Positions 33,579 through 42,671 of a stretch of DNA of 44,567 nucleotides are shown piece after piece. Source of the stretch: Campylobacterota bacterium. Lineage in GTDB: Bacteria; Campylobacterota; Campylobacteria; Campylobacterales; Sulfurovaceae. Below the pieces are notes generated by a model. The model was not told the origin of the DNA and searched no databases. It was given only the letters and a program-made list of their open reading frames with translations. The stretch is taken from assembly GCA_003252535.1 (NCBI GenBank), contig QKDN01000061.1, positions 1 to 44,567 of the forward strand, in the 5' to 3' direction. Each line of letters opens with the position of its first letter. Position 1 is the stretch's first letter. The translations under genes were made by a program, and so were the position numbers.

Positions 33579-34598
33579 TTGAACTATATCCTGAGAGATG
33601 AGAACGCTATCTATTATGAGTGCGGGTACAGTAGTGACAATGCTCTTTTCCTGAAGCTCGGGAGCGAAGCCTACTTCCTCACCGACAGCCGCTACACCGT
33701 GGAGGCCGAAGAAGGGGTGAGGGGCGCACAGGTCGTCACTACGAGGGAGCTTGAGAAGAGCGCCTCCGAACTGCTGGAAAAACACAGGGTCAAAAAGCTC
33801 CGCTACGATCCCAAAGAGTGGAGCATCTACAGCTTCGAGCTCCTCAAGGGGAAGAGTACCGTCACCTTCATCCCCCTCATCGACCTCTCCCACAAAAAGC
33901 GCATCATCAAGGACTCCCATGAACTGGCACTGCTCAAAAAAGCCGCAAAGCTCGGTAGAAAGGCGTTTTCAACCCTCTCAAAAGAGCTCGGTAGGGAAGG
34001 TTTCGGAGAGGATGAACAGAGGCTGACCTACCTGGCGAGATCGATCCTCGGTAGTTTCGGGGAATACGACCTGAGCTTCGATCCCATCGTTGCGATCAAT
34101 GCCAATGCCGCCAAACCCCACGCGCTCCCTACCAAAGAACGTCTCAGAAAAGGTGACCTCCTCCTGGTCGATGCAGGCCTGAAGTACAAGCGGTACTGCT
34201 CCGACCGTACCCGCACCGTTTTTGCCCAGAAAGGTTTCGCCTTCGATACTGCGCAGAGCTTCAGCTCCAGGAAGATACAGAAAGCCTACGATACCGTCCT
34301 CAAGGCGCATGACAATGCCATCGCCAAGGCCAGATCGGGGATGAAGGCCAAAAAGGTCGATGCCCTCGCGCGCGGTGTCATAGAGAAGGCGGGATTCGGG
34401 GAGTATTTCGTCCACTCCACCGGGCACGGCGTAGGGCTGGATATCCATGAGATGCCCTATATCTCGGGCCGATCCGACACCGTGATCGAGGACGGGATGG
34501 TCTTTACCGTCGAGCCGGGTATCTATATCCCCGGTGAGTTCGGTATCCGTATCGAGGATATGGTAGCGATGAGTGAAAGCAGAGCGGAGGTACTCTAA
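33579..34598 (+). CDS. M24-family metallopeptidase (Xaa-Pro aminopeptidase-like)
   Basis: The 339-residue protein has an N-terminal creatinase-like domain (about 1-120) and a C-terminal pita-bread peptidase domain. The five metal ligands are visible: Asp in LLVDAGLKY, Asp in CSDRTRT, His in STGHGVGLDIHE, Glu in VEPGIY and Glu in RIEDM. It should release N-terminal residues ahead of proline. The start is TTG with AAGGAG six bases upstream; no better start is in frame. It follows aroQ by 31 bases and folK starts two bases after it. Confidence 0.92.
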   Translation: MNYILRDENAIYYECGYSSDNALFLKLGSEAYFLTDSRYTVEAEEGVRGAQVVTTRELEKSASELLEKHRVKKLRYDPKEWSIYSFELLKGKSTVTFIPLIDLSHKKRIIKDSHELALLKKAAKLGRKAFSTLSKELGREGFGEDEQRLTYLARSILGSFGEYDLSFDPIVAINANAAKPHALPTKERLRKGDLLLVDAGLKYKRYCSDRTRTVFAQKGFAFDTAQSFSSRKIQKAYDTVLKAHDNAIAKARSGMKAKKVDALARGVIEKAGFGEYFVHSTGHGVGLDIHEMPYISGRSDTVIEDGMVFTVEPGIYIPGEFGIRIEDMVAMSESRAEVL

Positions 34599-34600
34599 AG

Positions 34601-35095
34601 ATGAAAAAACTTCTCGATTTCGAACATGAGCTTGTCACTGGGGCGCACTATCCCTGGCGCATCTCACGCAGGTATGAAAAGATCACGGGTCATAAGGCCG
34701 TCCTGGGGATAGGCGGTAATATGGGCAATGTCCCCAGAAGGTTCGAACATCTTTTCTGGTACCTCAAGCACTCGCCGTATCTCAGGGTCCTCGAGACGAC
34801 GCCGATGCTCTACAATCCCCCCTTCGGCTACCTCGAGCAGCCTTTCTTCTATAATAGCGTGATGGTGGTCTCGACGACCCTTACCCCGGGAGAGCTTCTG
34901 CGCTATCTTATGCGCGTCGAGAAACGCTTCGGGCGCAGGAGGACGATCAAGGATGGTCCGAGAACTCTCGATATCGATATCATATTCTATGAGGATGTGG
35001 CGATCGATACGAAGAAACTGACGATCCCCCATCCGGGCTGGATGCACCGGAACTCCGTCATCATCCCGCTTCAGTGGCTCAAAGGGCGATCTTGA
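34601..35095 (+). CDS. folK: Hydroxymethyldihydropterin pyrophosphokinase FolK
   Basis: FolK transfers pyrophosphate from ATP to 6-hydroxymethyl-7,8-dihydropterin in folate synthesis. The 164-residue protein has GIGGNMGN, ETTPMLYNPPFG, the catalytic RRRTIKDGPRTLDIDI with its two aspartates, and HPGWMHRNSVIIPL. It carries about 30 extra N-terminal residues before the usual start, as seen in Campylobacterota homologues. Its stop overlaps the likely TTG start of flhF (TTGA). Confidence 0.94.
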   Translation: MKKLLDFEHELVTGAHYPWRISRRYEKITGHKAVLGIGGNMGNVPRRFEHLFWYLKHSPYLRVLETTPMLYNPPFGYLEQPFFYNSVMVVSTTLTPGELLRYLMRVEKRFGRRRTIKDGPRTLDIDIIFYEDVAIDTKKLTIPHPGWMHRNSVIIPLQWLKGRS

Positions 35096-36171
35096 TACAG
35101 GTGACCCTGGTCGCGCCGACGCCGCAGGAGGCGTATGAGCTTGCCCGCAGCAAATACGGGAACAACTTCGCCCTTATCTCCGCCAGGCAGATAGCCCAGA
35201 GCGGTGGCGATGACATATCGTGCGAGATCACCATCTCGGTGGCCAGGGAGAAGTTCCTCCATATCGACGGCGGAGAGGACGAGGAGGAGCTCCTGGGAGA
35301 GCTGAGCCTCCTGCGCGACCAGATCATGCAGATGAAGAGCGCGTTGACCAGACCCCGTGCGGCCCATGAAGAGTTCAGGAACGATACTACTCTTGCCAAG
35401 GTCCACCGCTTCTTTGCCGGCAGGGGGATCAGCGAAGGGTGGCTCGAGGAGGTCCTCTCTGCCTTTGCCGGGACACCGGTAGCAGAGGACGAGGAGCTGC
35501 TCCTTTCATACCTTATGGAGGAGATAGACGAGCGTATCATCATCAAAGAGGAGCGTTTCAGCGGAGCGCAGATCAAGATGTTCGTCGGCCCTACAGGGGT
35601 TGGCAAGAGTACGACCATCGCCAAGCTCGCTGCGAGATACAGCTACATGCTCGATGACGAGCTCAGGGTCGCCCTTGTCAATCTCGACAGTTTCAAGGTC
35701 GGGGCGTTTGAGCAGCTCTCTCACTACGCGGCGATCATGAAGCTCGAACACTACGGTGTGAGCACGATCGAGGATTTTGCCGAACTGATGCCGACCCTCG
35801 AAGGGTACGATGTCATCCTTGTCGATACGGCCGGGATGTCTCCGTACGATACCAAAAAGCTGGTCAGGACGGTCGAGTATCTCAATGTCGATATCCCGCA
35901 TGAGATCGAGATGTCTCTCGTGATCCCGGTGGGGGCGAAGCGAGAGGACCTTGATACGATCTTTGAGACCTTTTCCTTCCTCAATCTCGACAATCTCATC
36001 CTCAGCAAATTCGACGAGACACGGCACATCGGCGCAGTGGTGAGCTATCTTCTCACCCATCCCATCGCACTGAGCTACTTCACTATCGGGCAGGATGTCC
36101 CCGATGACCTGATCAGGGCGGACAAAGAGTATCTGCTCGAGTATCTGCTGGGGAAGAGCGATGAGCTATAA
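35092..36171 (+). CDS. flhF: FlhF SRP-family GTPase
   Basis: FlhF is a signal-recognition-particle-type GTPase that places polar flagella. The 359-residue protein has a short N-terminal B domain with APTPQEAYELARSKYG, a helical N part, and a G domain: FVGPTGVGKSTT (P-loop, about 165), the SRP-type NLDSFKVGAFEQL, VDTAGMSPYD, and SKFDE for guanine recognition. I chose TTG 35092, with AAGGG upstream and overlapping the folK stop; a GTG at 35074 is alternative. In flagellated relatives flhG follows, but here it is missing and a small unusual gene overlaps the end. The organism may lack flagella, or FlhF may serve another polar task. Confidence 0.92.
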   Translation: MIQVTLVAPTPQEAYELARSKYGNNFALISARQIAQSGGDDISCEITISVAREKFLHIDGGEDEEELLGELSLLRDQIMQMKSALTRPRAAHEEFRNDTTLAKVHRFFAGRGISEGWLEEVLSAFAGTPVAEDEELLLSYLMEEIDERIIIKEERFSGAQIKMFVGPTGVGKSTTIAKLAARYSYMLDDELRVALVNLDSFKVGAFEQLSHYAAIMKLEHYGVSTIEDFAELMPTLEGYDVILVDTAGMSPYDTKKLVRTVEYLNVDIPHEIEMSLVIPVGAKREDLDTIFETFSFLNLDNLILSKFDETRHIGAVVSYLLTHPIALSYFTIGQDVPDDLIRADKEYLLEYLLGKSDEL

Positions 36172-36610
36172 CCAGGCGTCGCGCCTCTACCGCCTCGTCG
36201 AGGAGAAAAGAGGCAGTACGGATCAAATGTGCCGTCTCTTCCTGACTCCGGTCATCCTCAGGAAAGCTGAGCTCAAAGCGCTTACGGTCGGCGATATCAT
36301 CCCTCTTGACGCTCCGGCGCTCAGGATCGACGTATACAGCGGAGAGAGGCTCGTCTCACAGGGGTATCCCCGGGACTCCCTGCGGAAGTACCGTCTTTCG
36401 GGGGAGGGGATGCAGAACGTGCAAAGCCCTCACAAAAATGCCGTCATGATCGAGGCTGGCGAGATGGAAGCGCGGGAGATATATCCGGGCAAACTTCTGA
36501 AGATATCCAAGGGGACGCGTCTCAGGCTCCTCAGGGACGGCAAAACGGTCGCCTACGCCTCTCTCCTCGTCAAGGGAAGTTCCTGCGCCCTGCTGATCGA
36601 CTCTTTTTGA
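36161..36610 (+). CDS. Small protein with two SpoA-like (FliM/FliN C-terminal-like) halves
   Basis: I do not recognise this 149-residue protein with certainty. Its first half (about 28-82) contains ELKALTVGDIIPLD, LRIDVYSGERLVSQG, and its second half (about 93-149) contains MIEAGEMEAREIYPGKLLKI, RLRLLRDGKTVAYASLL. Both match the SpoA pattern of FliM, FliN and type III switch proteins: a hydrophobic strand, G-D-x-I, then x-V-x-x-G-x-x-V/L-x-x-G. The ATG overlaps the flhF stop by 11 bases. In C. jejuni flhG, fliA, fliM and fliY lie downstream of flhF, so this could be a remnant or compact analogue of that cluster. No signal peptide or membrane helix is seen. Confidence 0.5.
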   Translation: MSYNQASRLYRLVEEKRGSTDQMCRLFLTPVILRKAELKALTVGDIIPLDAPALRIDVYSGERLVSQGYPRDSLRKYRLSGEGMQNVQSPHKNAVMIEAGEMEAREIYPGKLLKISKGTRLRLLRDGKTVAYASLLVKGSSCALLIDSF

Positions 36611-36672
36611 AATTGATACCCTCAATTCTCCCCTATACTTATCCGACTGCCAAAAGATACAGCCTCAGATGT

Positions 36673-36678
36673 TATAAT
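36673..36678 (+). promoter_or_regulatory. Candidate -10 box for the 5'-nucleotidase gene
   Basis: TATAAT 32 bases before the ATG at 36711, with a GAGGGAGG ribosome-binding region just upstream of that start. Confidence 0.55.
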
Positions 36679-36710
36679 GGCTCAATTATATCTGTCGAGG
36701 GAGGAATATC

Positions 36711-38279
36711 ATGATAAGAAGAGGTGTTTTCGGATTGTTGCTTGCTTCGTGTCTGAGCGTCGCGGCATCACAGAAGGTGATCTCGATCGTCGGGACGGCC
36801 GACCTGCAGGGGCTCATCGAGCCGACCAAACAGAAGATCGATCTGAACGGTACCGGGACGAAAGAGGAGGTGATGATGGGTGGTATAGCCAACCTTGCCA
36901 ACGTCTATGCCGGTCTCAAGCAGCGCAATCCCAATACTATCGTCGTCTCGGTCGGGGACGACCTGATGAACAGGTTCTTCCATGTCTACAAAGGCAAAGC
37001 GATCCTCTCGCTGATCTCCGATGCAGGGTATGATCTCTACGCACTTGGCAACCACGAGTTCGACAAGGGGAGCAAGGTCCTCGCCGGGGCGCTGGAGGGG
37101 CAGGCATTTACGACCGTCTGTACCGACCTGGACGTATCGGCATCCGCGCTCAAGGGGAAATGTGTCCCCTACGAGATCAGGGAGCTTGACGGGGTCAAGG
37201 TGGGGTTCTTCTCGGTGATGACCGCCGACCTGCCGCTGGTGACGAGCGAGAGAGACGTCAAACTCTCGGGTGACAGTGTGACGGTAGCCAAAAACATGGT
37301 AGCGGAGCTGAAAGCGAAAGGGGCTGATGTGATCGTCCTCCTCTCCCATATCGGCTACAAAGAGGATGTCGCCCTTGCCAAGCAGGTGCGGGGGATCGAT
37401 TTGATCTTCGGCGGCCATTCCCACGAATACGTGAAGGTGCCGGGGCATATCCACGAGACCTCCATCGTCAACGGCGGCGAGAAAGGGACCATCGTGGTGA
37501 AGGTCGATATACCGCTTGATGAGAACAACACTGTCCTCAGCGATGCCATAACGATGGAAGAGATCCCCGTCATCGACAGCGGCAAGGGGGATACGAAGAT
37601 CACGGCAAAGATCACCGAGTACAAGAAGAGCTTCCCTGCGGCGGTCGTACTTGGCTCGACGGAAGGGGCATGGGACCTGCGCTCAGGTGTGATACGCAAA
37701 GGGGAATCGACCGTGGCCGATCTCGTCAATGACCTGATGCGCAAGAAGTTCGGTGTCGAGATCGTCCTCAATAACTCCGGCGCTTTCAGGGGTAGCAAGA
37801 TATACCCCGAGGGGAACATCACCGACGAGATGCTCAAAGAGATCGATGAGTTCGGCAACTACGCCTATACCCTCAAGCTCAAGGGGAAATACTTCAAGGA
37901 GATACTCGAAAGGAGCGCGGCGTGCTACGGCGAGGGAGGGCTGATGCAGCCTTCTGGACTCAGGTACCGTATCAAGCTTCCGGGCAATGTCCAGAAGATC
38001 GACGGAGAGAAGGTTGTCGCAGCAGGCTCGCGGGTAAGCGATATCGAAGTGCTTGAGAACGGCAAATGGGTCGCTGTCGATCCCGAGAGGGAGTATACGG
38101 TGCTGAGCAACTCGTTCATCGTCAACCACAATGGCGACGGGTACTACTGGTTCAGCAAGTACGGTACCGATCCGAAGAACACCTATACGACGTTCTATAC
38201 GATCATGGCAGAGTTCATCGAGACCCACAAGGTCCTTACCCCTCCGGCTGCTGACGGTCGGCTGGTGATCGAACAGTAA
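36711..38279 (+). CDS. Secreted 5'-nucleotidase / UshA-like metallophosphatase
   Basis: This 522-residue protein has a signal peptide (about 1-19) and the two-domain layout of 5'-nucleotidases. The N-terminal calcineurin-type metallophosphatase has GTADLQG at the first metal site, VSVGDD, GNHEFD, LLSHIGY and FGGHSHE. The C-terminal substrate domain (about 300-522) includes NNSGAFRG. It would dephosphorylate nucleotides or related phosphomonoesters in the periplasm. The first motif reads D-L-Q-G where many members have D-x-H-G. The gene has its own promoter-like box and stands alone. Confidence 0.88.
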   Translation: MIRRGVFGLLLASCLSVAASQKVISIVGTADLQGLIEPTKQKIDLNGTGTKEEVMMGGIANLANVYAGLKQRNPNTIVVSVGDDLMNRFFHVYKGKAILSLISDAGYDLYALGNHEFDKGSKVLAGALEGQAFTTVCTDLDVSASALKGKCVPYEIRELDGVKVGFFSVMTADLPLVTSERDVKLSGDSVTVAKNMVAELKAKGADVIVLLSHIGYKEDVALAKQVRGIDLIFGGHSHEYVKVPGHIHETSIVNGGEKGTIVVKVDIPLDENNTVLSDAITMEEIPVIDSGKGDTKITAKITEYKKSFPAAVVLGSTEGAWDLRSGVIRKGESTVADLVNDLMRKKFGVEIVLNNSGAFRGSKIYPEGNITDEMLKEIDEFGNYAYTLKLKGKYFKEILERSAACYGEGGLMQPSGLRYRIKLPGNVQKIDGEKVVAAGSRVSDIEVLENGKWVAVDPEREYTVLSNSFIVNHNGDGYYWFSKYGTDPKNTYTTFYTIMAEFIETHKVLTPPAADGRLVIEQ

Positions 38280-38336
38280 CGAAGCATCTCATAGAAAAGG
38301 GTTGGTTGTCTGGCAATGGGAATCATAGGAGTCGGT

Positions 38337-41300
38337 ATGCGTATTATATATAGGCTTTTCCTACTCTGTTCACTCTTCGCTTCGGCTGTATTCGCTGAAG
38401 AGGGGGACAAAGTACAGAAGGTGAAGCTTCAGCTCCAGTGGAAATACCAGTTCGAGTTCGCCGGTTTCATCATGGCGAAGGAGCTGGGGTATTACCGCGA
38501 GGAGGGGCTCGATGTCGATATCCTCGAGTACGACAATGTCGATCCGCTCACCAGGCTTCTCAAAGGAGAAGTCGACTATGCCGTCAGCAATTCTGTCGTG
38601 TCGGTACATGAAGGGAAGCTTGATCCCTTTACGCTGATCGCAAGTTACTTCCAGCGTTCCGCACTTGTACTCGTGACCCAGAAAGATATCAAGTCCGTCC
38701 TCGATCTCTCGGGGAAGAAGGTGATGATGAGCCGGGACGAACGTACCAACAGCATACTCTCCGTCCTGCTCAACTACTACGGTATTAACGATTCCAATGC
38801 CGAATTTGTCGATCATATCTTCAGTATCGATGATTTCATAGCCCACAGGGTGGATGCTATGAGCGCTTTTCGCTCCAACGAACTCTACCTGCTCGATCAG
38901 AAAGGGGCCGAATACAATGTGATCGACCCTGCCGAATACGGTATCTTCACCAATTCGGTCAACCTTTTTACTACGCAGAAGAGGCTCGAGAACGACAGGG
39001 AAGAGATCGACAGATTCCTGAAAGCGACGAGAAAGGGGTGGGAATACGCCATCTCCCACATTCCACAGACGGCGAAGCTGATCCATGAGAAATACCAGCC
39101 CCGGAAGAGCATAGGGCATCTTGTCTACGAGGGGGAAGTGGTCAGGAAACTGATGCTGCTCGACCTCTACGGGATAGGGGAGATCAACGGGGAGTTCGTC
39201 CAGTATACATACAAGCAGTTCGTCAAGTCGAAGATACTCAAGGATCGCGCCGACAGCTCCAGGCTCATCTATGAAACCGGATCGAATGATACGAAAAATT
39301 CCGCTTCTCTGAAACTGAGTTCGGAAGAGAGAGCATGGATAGCGAAAAATCCCGTTGTCAGTTTCGCCGGTGATCCCAACTGGCTCCCCTACGAAGCATT
39401 TGACGAGGCAGGGAACTATACAGGGATCGTAGCCGACCATCTGAAACTGATCGAGAACATGACCGGGCTGAAGTTCAAAGCCGTTCAGGTCGCTTCGTGG
39501 CACGAGACCCTTTCTCTCGCCGCACAGAAGAAGGTCAAAGTGGTCTCGGGTGACGGTGCCGATACCAATCTCAAAAAAAACTTCGATCATACCGTTTACT
39601 ACGACCGCAATCCCATCGTCATCATCATGAACAAGGATCACAACTATGTCGACAGGCTCGAGGATATCGCCGATCACAGGATCGCTATCGTCAAAGACTA
39701 CGGGTATACTGCGGATATCCGCAGTCTCTATCCCCAGATAGATTTCATCGAGGTCAACAATATCCAGGAGGGGCTCGAAGGGGTAGCACAGGGGAAATAT
39801 GATGCGATGCTCGAGACGATGGCGCTGGCGACCTACAACCTGGTAGACAGGAACCTGAACAATCTCAAGATCGTAGGCAAAACCCCTGTCGTGATGAACC
39901 TGACCCTTTTCGTCTCCAAAGACGAGCCGATTTTGCATTCGATCCTGAACAAGGCGTTCAAGCAGATCGACCAGGTGCAAAAACTTTCGATAGCCAAAAA
40001 GTGGTATGATAAAAAGTTCGTAAAGATGATCGATTATGACCTGGTGTGGCAGGTATCGGCGCTTTTCCTCCTTATCCTTATCATTACCCTCTACTGGAAC
40101 AGGAGACTGAGCACCATCAGGAAGAGGCTCGATGAGAGCGTCAGGGAGCTGGAACTCTCATCCATCCGTTACCAGTCTGTGGTCGAGAGCACGCAGGACG
40201 GCTTCCTGATGCTTGACCGCCAGGGGATGATCATGGAGGTCAATCCCGCCTATTGTGCCATGAGCGGTTATACGAAAGAGGATCTTGTCGGCTCGCATGT
40301 CTCTGTACTGGAGAACAGCGAGAGCATCGAGGAGACCCGGTCGCATACGGAGGATATCATTCGAAACGGCGGAGATATCTTCGATACTATCCATGTCAAG
40401 AAGAACGGGGATGCACTTCCGGTCGAGGCATCCGTCTCGTATGCCGATGTGGACGGAGGGAGGATATTCACCCTCATCCGTGACCGTACCGACCAGCTCT
40501 TTTCCGAAAACCTGGCACACCTGCGCCATGAGCTCTCCAGGATGCTCTTTCACGGTGACAAAGAGAGTCTCCTGACAAAGGCGCTTGACAATGCAGAAGC
40601 AGTGACAGGATCGCAGATCGGTTTCTACCATTTCGTCGAGGAGGGGGAAGAGGAGGTTTCGTTGCAGGTATGGTCGACCAATACGCTGGAGAAGATGTGC
40701 TTTGCCGAAGGGAACAGTATGCACTATCCCATCAGCCAGGCCGGAATATGGGTCGAATGCATCTACAAACGCAAACCCATGATCTATAATGATTATGAAT
40801 CCCACCCGCACAAGAAAGGTCTTCCTGAGGGGCACGCGAAACTTACCCGTTTCATCACTGTACCTATCATACGGAACGAACGGATCGTCGCTATCATCGG
40901 TGTGGGCAACAAAAAGAGCGACTACAACGAGAAGGATGTCGAGATGGTCAAGTCCATCGGCCACCTCTCCTACGGTATGTATGAAAAGAAGCTCGCTGAG
41001 CAGAGGATAGAGTTCCTGGCCTACCATGACCCGCTCACCAGGCTTCCCAACCGTACGCTGCTTACCGACAGGATCGGCCAGATACTTGCCTATGCCCGGC
41101 AGAACAACGATCTGTTCGCGGTCTGCTATCTCGATCTTGACAGTTTCAAGCCGATCAACGATCTCTATGGCCACCAGATGGGGGATCTGCTGCTGCAACA
41201 TCTGTCAGACCGTCTGGGGGGATACCTGAGAGAAGGAGACACGATCGCGAGACTTGGTGGAGACGAGTTCGTCTTCATCCTGACGAATATCCGCTCGAAA

Positions 41301-42671
41301 AATGAGTGTGAGCAGATCGTCCAGGATATACTCGACCTGATCAGTGTCCCTTTCGAGATCGAAGAGGTGAGACTCCATGTATCGGGCAGCATCGGCATCA
41401 CCCTCTATCCCGAGGATGATACCGACAGCGACGGACTGCTGCGCCATGCTGACCAGGCGATGTACGATGCCAAGAGTATGGGCAAATCGACCTACAGCTT
41501 CTACCGTCCGCAGGTCAGCGGGGATGTCCACGACGATAAATTGCTCCTGGAGGAGTTCATCCATGCGCTCAGGCACAATGAGCTGCTCTTTCACTTCCAG
41601 CCCAAGATATCATTGAATGACGGGAAGATATCCGGGTTCGAGTCGCTCATACGCTGGGAACATCCCCGGAGGGGACTGCTCTACCCCAACCAGTTCCTCT
41701 ATGTCATCGAGGGGACTCCCTACGAGATGGCACTGGGTGAATACGTGATCGTCAATGGGCTTGCCCAGCTCCAGACGTGGGTGAAGAAGGGGCTTGATGT
41801 CCATATCAGCGTCAATATCAGTCCCAAACAGGTACACGACCGTACGTTCGTCGAGTTCCTCTGTAACGAGCTGAAAAAGTATCCGGAAGGTACCGCTTCG
41901 AAGCTCGAGATAGAGATACTGGAGATGTCGAGTATCAAGGATATCGCCCGTGTGAGCAAAGTGATGGAAGAGTGTTCGAAGCTTGGCGTGAAGTTCTCTC
42001 TTGACGATTTCGGTACGGGATACGCCTCGCTCTCCCATTTCCATCAGCTCCCTATCGATATCGTCAAGATCGACCAGAACTTTATCAGGGACATCCTCGA
42101 CAATCCACATGGCGCACAGATCGTCAAAGGGATAGTCGAAATGGCCAAAAGACTCGACAGACCGGTCGTCGCGGAGGGGGTGGAGTCTATCGAGATCGGG
42201 ATGCTCCTCTACTCGTACGGATGCGAATATGCCCAGGGGTATTCGATCGCCAAACCTATGCCCGGCGGTGCCATAGATGCCTGGATGAAGAGCTGGGAGG
42301 AGCAGGAGCTCTGGCACAATCTCCAGACCTACCTCCATTATCATACGGAGATCGAGCTCAATATCGCCATCTTCAGCCACAAACTCTGGATGGAGAAGTT
42401 CATGGAGAGCATCCGCAAAAAAACTTCTGTGACAGTGCCCGAACATACCCAGTGTCAGTTCTACCGCTGGTACAAGGGGATAGGAAAGGAGAAGTATATC
42501 GACAACCAGTCGTATGCGTTCATCCAGAAGGTCCACTATGATGTCCACAGGATCGGCAAAGAGGTCGAAGTGCTGATGCATAACGGTGACGACGATATGA
42601 TGGAGAAATATATCGATGAGCTCAACGGCAAAAGCAGGGAGCTGACAGGGATACTCGAACACCTCCGCTAG
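38337..42671 (+). CDS. Two-binding-domain PAS-GAF-GGDEF-EAL sensor with CZB-like tail
   Basis: This 1444-residue inner-membrane protein has a signal peptide, a periplasmic NMT1/THI5-like binding domain (about 20-300), a second SBP family-3-like domain (about 325-560), a membrane helix (about 568-588), PAS (about 610-720) and GAF (about 730-885). The GGDEF (about 895-1055) has intact GGDEF and an REGD I-site. The EAL domain (about 1070-1320) reads ESL, with the NISPKQ, DDFGTG and AEGVES residues kept. The last ~110 residues fit a chemoreceptor zinc-binding (CZB) domain: HKLW, CQFYRWY, H-x-x-x-H. Both c-di-GMP synthesis and breakdown are possible. I chose ATG 38337 (AGGAG five bases upstream). 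Its stop overlaps that of the facing gene. Confidence 0.88.
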   Translation: MRIIYRLFLLCSLFASAVFAEEGDKVQKVKLQLQWKYQFEFAGFIMAKELGYYREEGLDVDILEYDNVDPLTRLLKGEVDYAVSNSVVSVHEGKLDPFTLIASYFQRSALVLVTQKDIKSVLDLSGKKVMMSRDERTNSILSVLLNYYGINDSNAEFVDHIFSIDDFIAHRVDAMSAFRSNELYLLDQKGAEYNVIDPAEYGIFTNSVNLFTTQKRLENDREEIDRFLKATRKGWEYAISHIPQTAKLIHEKYQPRKSIGHLVYEGEVVRKLMLLDLYGIGEINGEFVQYTYKQFVKSKILKDRADSSRLIYETGSNDTKNSASLKLSSEERAWIAKNPVVSFAGDPNWLPYEAFDEAGNYTGIVADHLKLIENMTGLKFKAVQVASWHETLSLAAQKKVKVVSGDGADTNLKKNFDHTVYYDRNPIVIIMNKDHNYVDRLEDIADHRIAIVKDYGYTADIRSLYPQIDFIEVNNIQEGLEGVAQGKYDAMLETMALATYNLVDRNLNNLKIVGKTPVVMNLTLFVSKDEPILHSILNKAFKQIDQVQKLSIAKKWYDKKFVKMIDYDLVWQVSALFLLILIITLYWNRRLSTIRKRLDESVRELELSSIRYQSVVESTQDGFLMLDRQGMIMEVNPAYCAMSGYTKEDLVGSHVSVLENSESIEETRSHTEDIIRNGGDIFDTIHVKKNGDALPVEASVSYADVDGGRIFTLIRDRTDQLFSENLAHLRHELSRMLFHGDKESLLTKALDNAEAVTGSQIGFYHFVEEGEEEVSLQVWSTNTLEKMCFAEGNSMHYPISQAGIWVECIYKRKPMIYNDYESHPHKKGLPEGHAKLTRFITVPIIRNERIVAIIGVGNKKSDYNEKDVEMVKSIGHLSYGMYEKKLAEQRIEFLAYHDPLTRLPNRTLLTDRIGQILAYARQNNDLFAVCYLDLDSFKPINDLYGHQMGDLLLQHLSDRLGGYLREGDTIARLGGDEFVFILTNIRSKNECEQIVQDILDLISVPFEIEEVRLHVSGSIGITLYPEDDTDSDGLLRHADQAMYDAKSMGKSTYSFYRPQVSGDVHDDKLLLEEFIHALRHNELLFHFQPKISLNDGKISGFESLIRWEHPRRGLLYPNQFLYVIEGTPYEMALGEYVIVNGLAQLQTWVKKGLDVHISVNISPKQVHDRTFVEFLCNELKKYPEGTASKLEIEILEMSSIKDIARVSKVMEECSKLGVKFSLDDFGTGYASLSHFHQLPIDIVKIDQNFIRDILDNPHGAQIVKGIVEMAKRLDRPVVAEGVESIEIGMLLYSYGCEYAQGYSIAKPMPGGAIDAWMKSWEEQELWHNLQTYLHYHTEIELNIAIFSHKLWMEKFMESIRKKTSVTVPEHTQCQFYRWYKGIGKEKYIDNQSYAFIQKVHYDVHRIGKEVEVLMHNGDDDMMEKYIDELNGKSRELTGILEHLR

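Noticed and set aside
36161-36610. Calling the gene after flhF flhG (ylxH)
   Set aside because: It is half the length of FlhG and has no deviant Walker A motif or other MinD-type ATPase feature.
38370-39980. 536-codon minus-strand frame opposite the binding-domain part of the large sensor
   Set aside because: No start signals or recognisable domain; the plus strand encodes signal peptide and binding-protein motifs.
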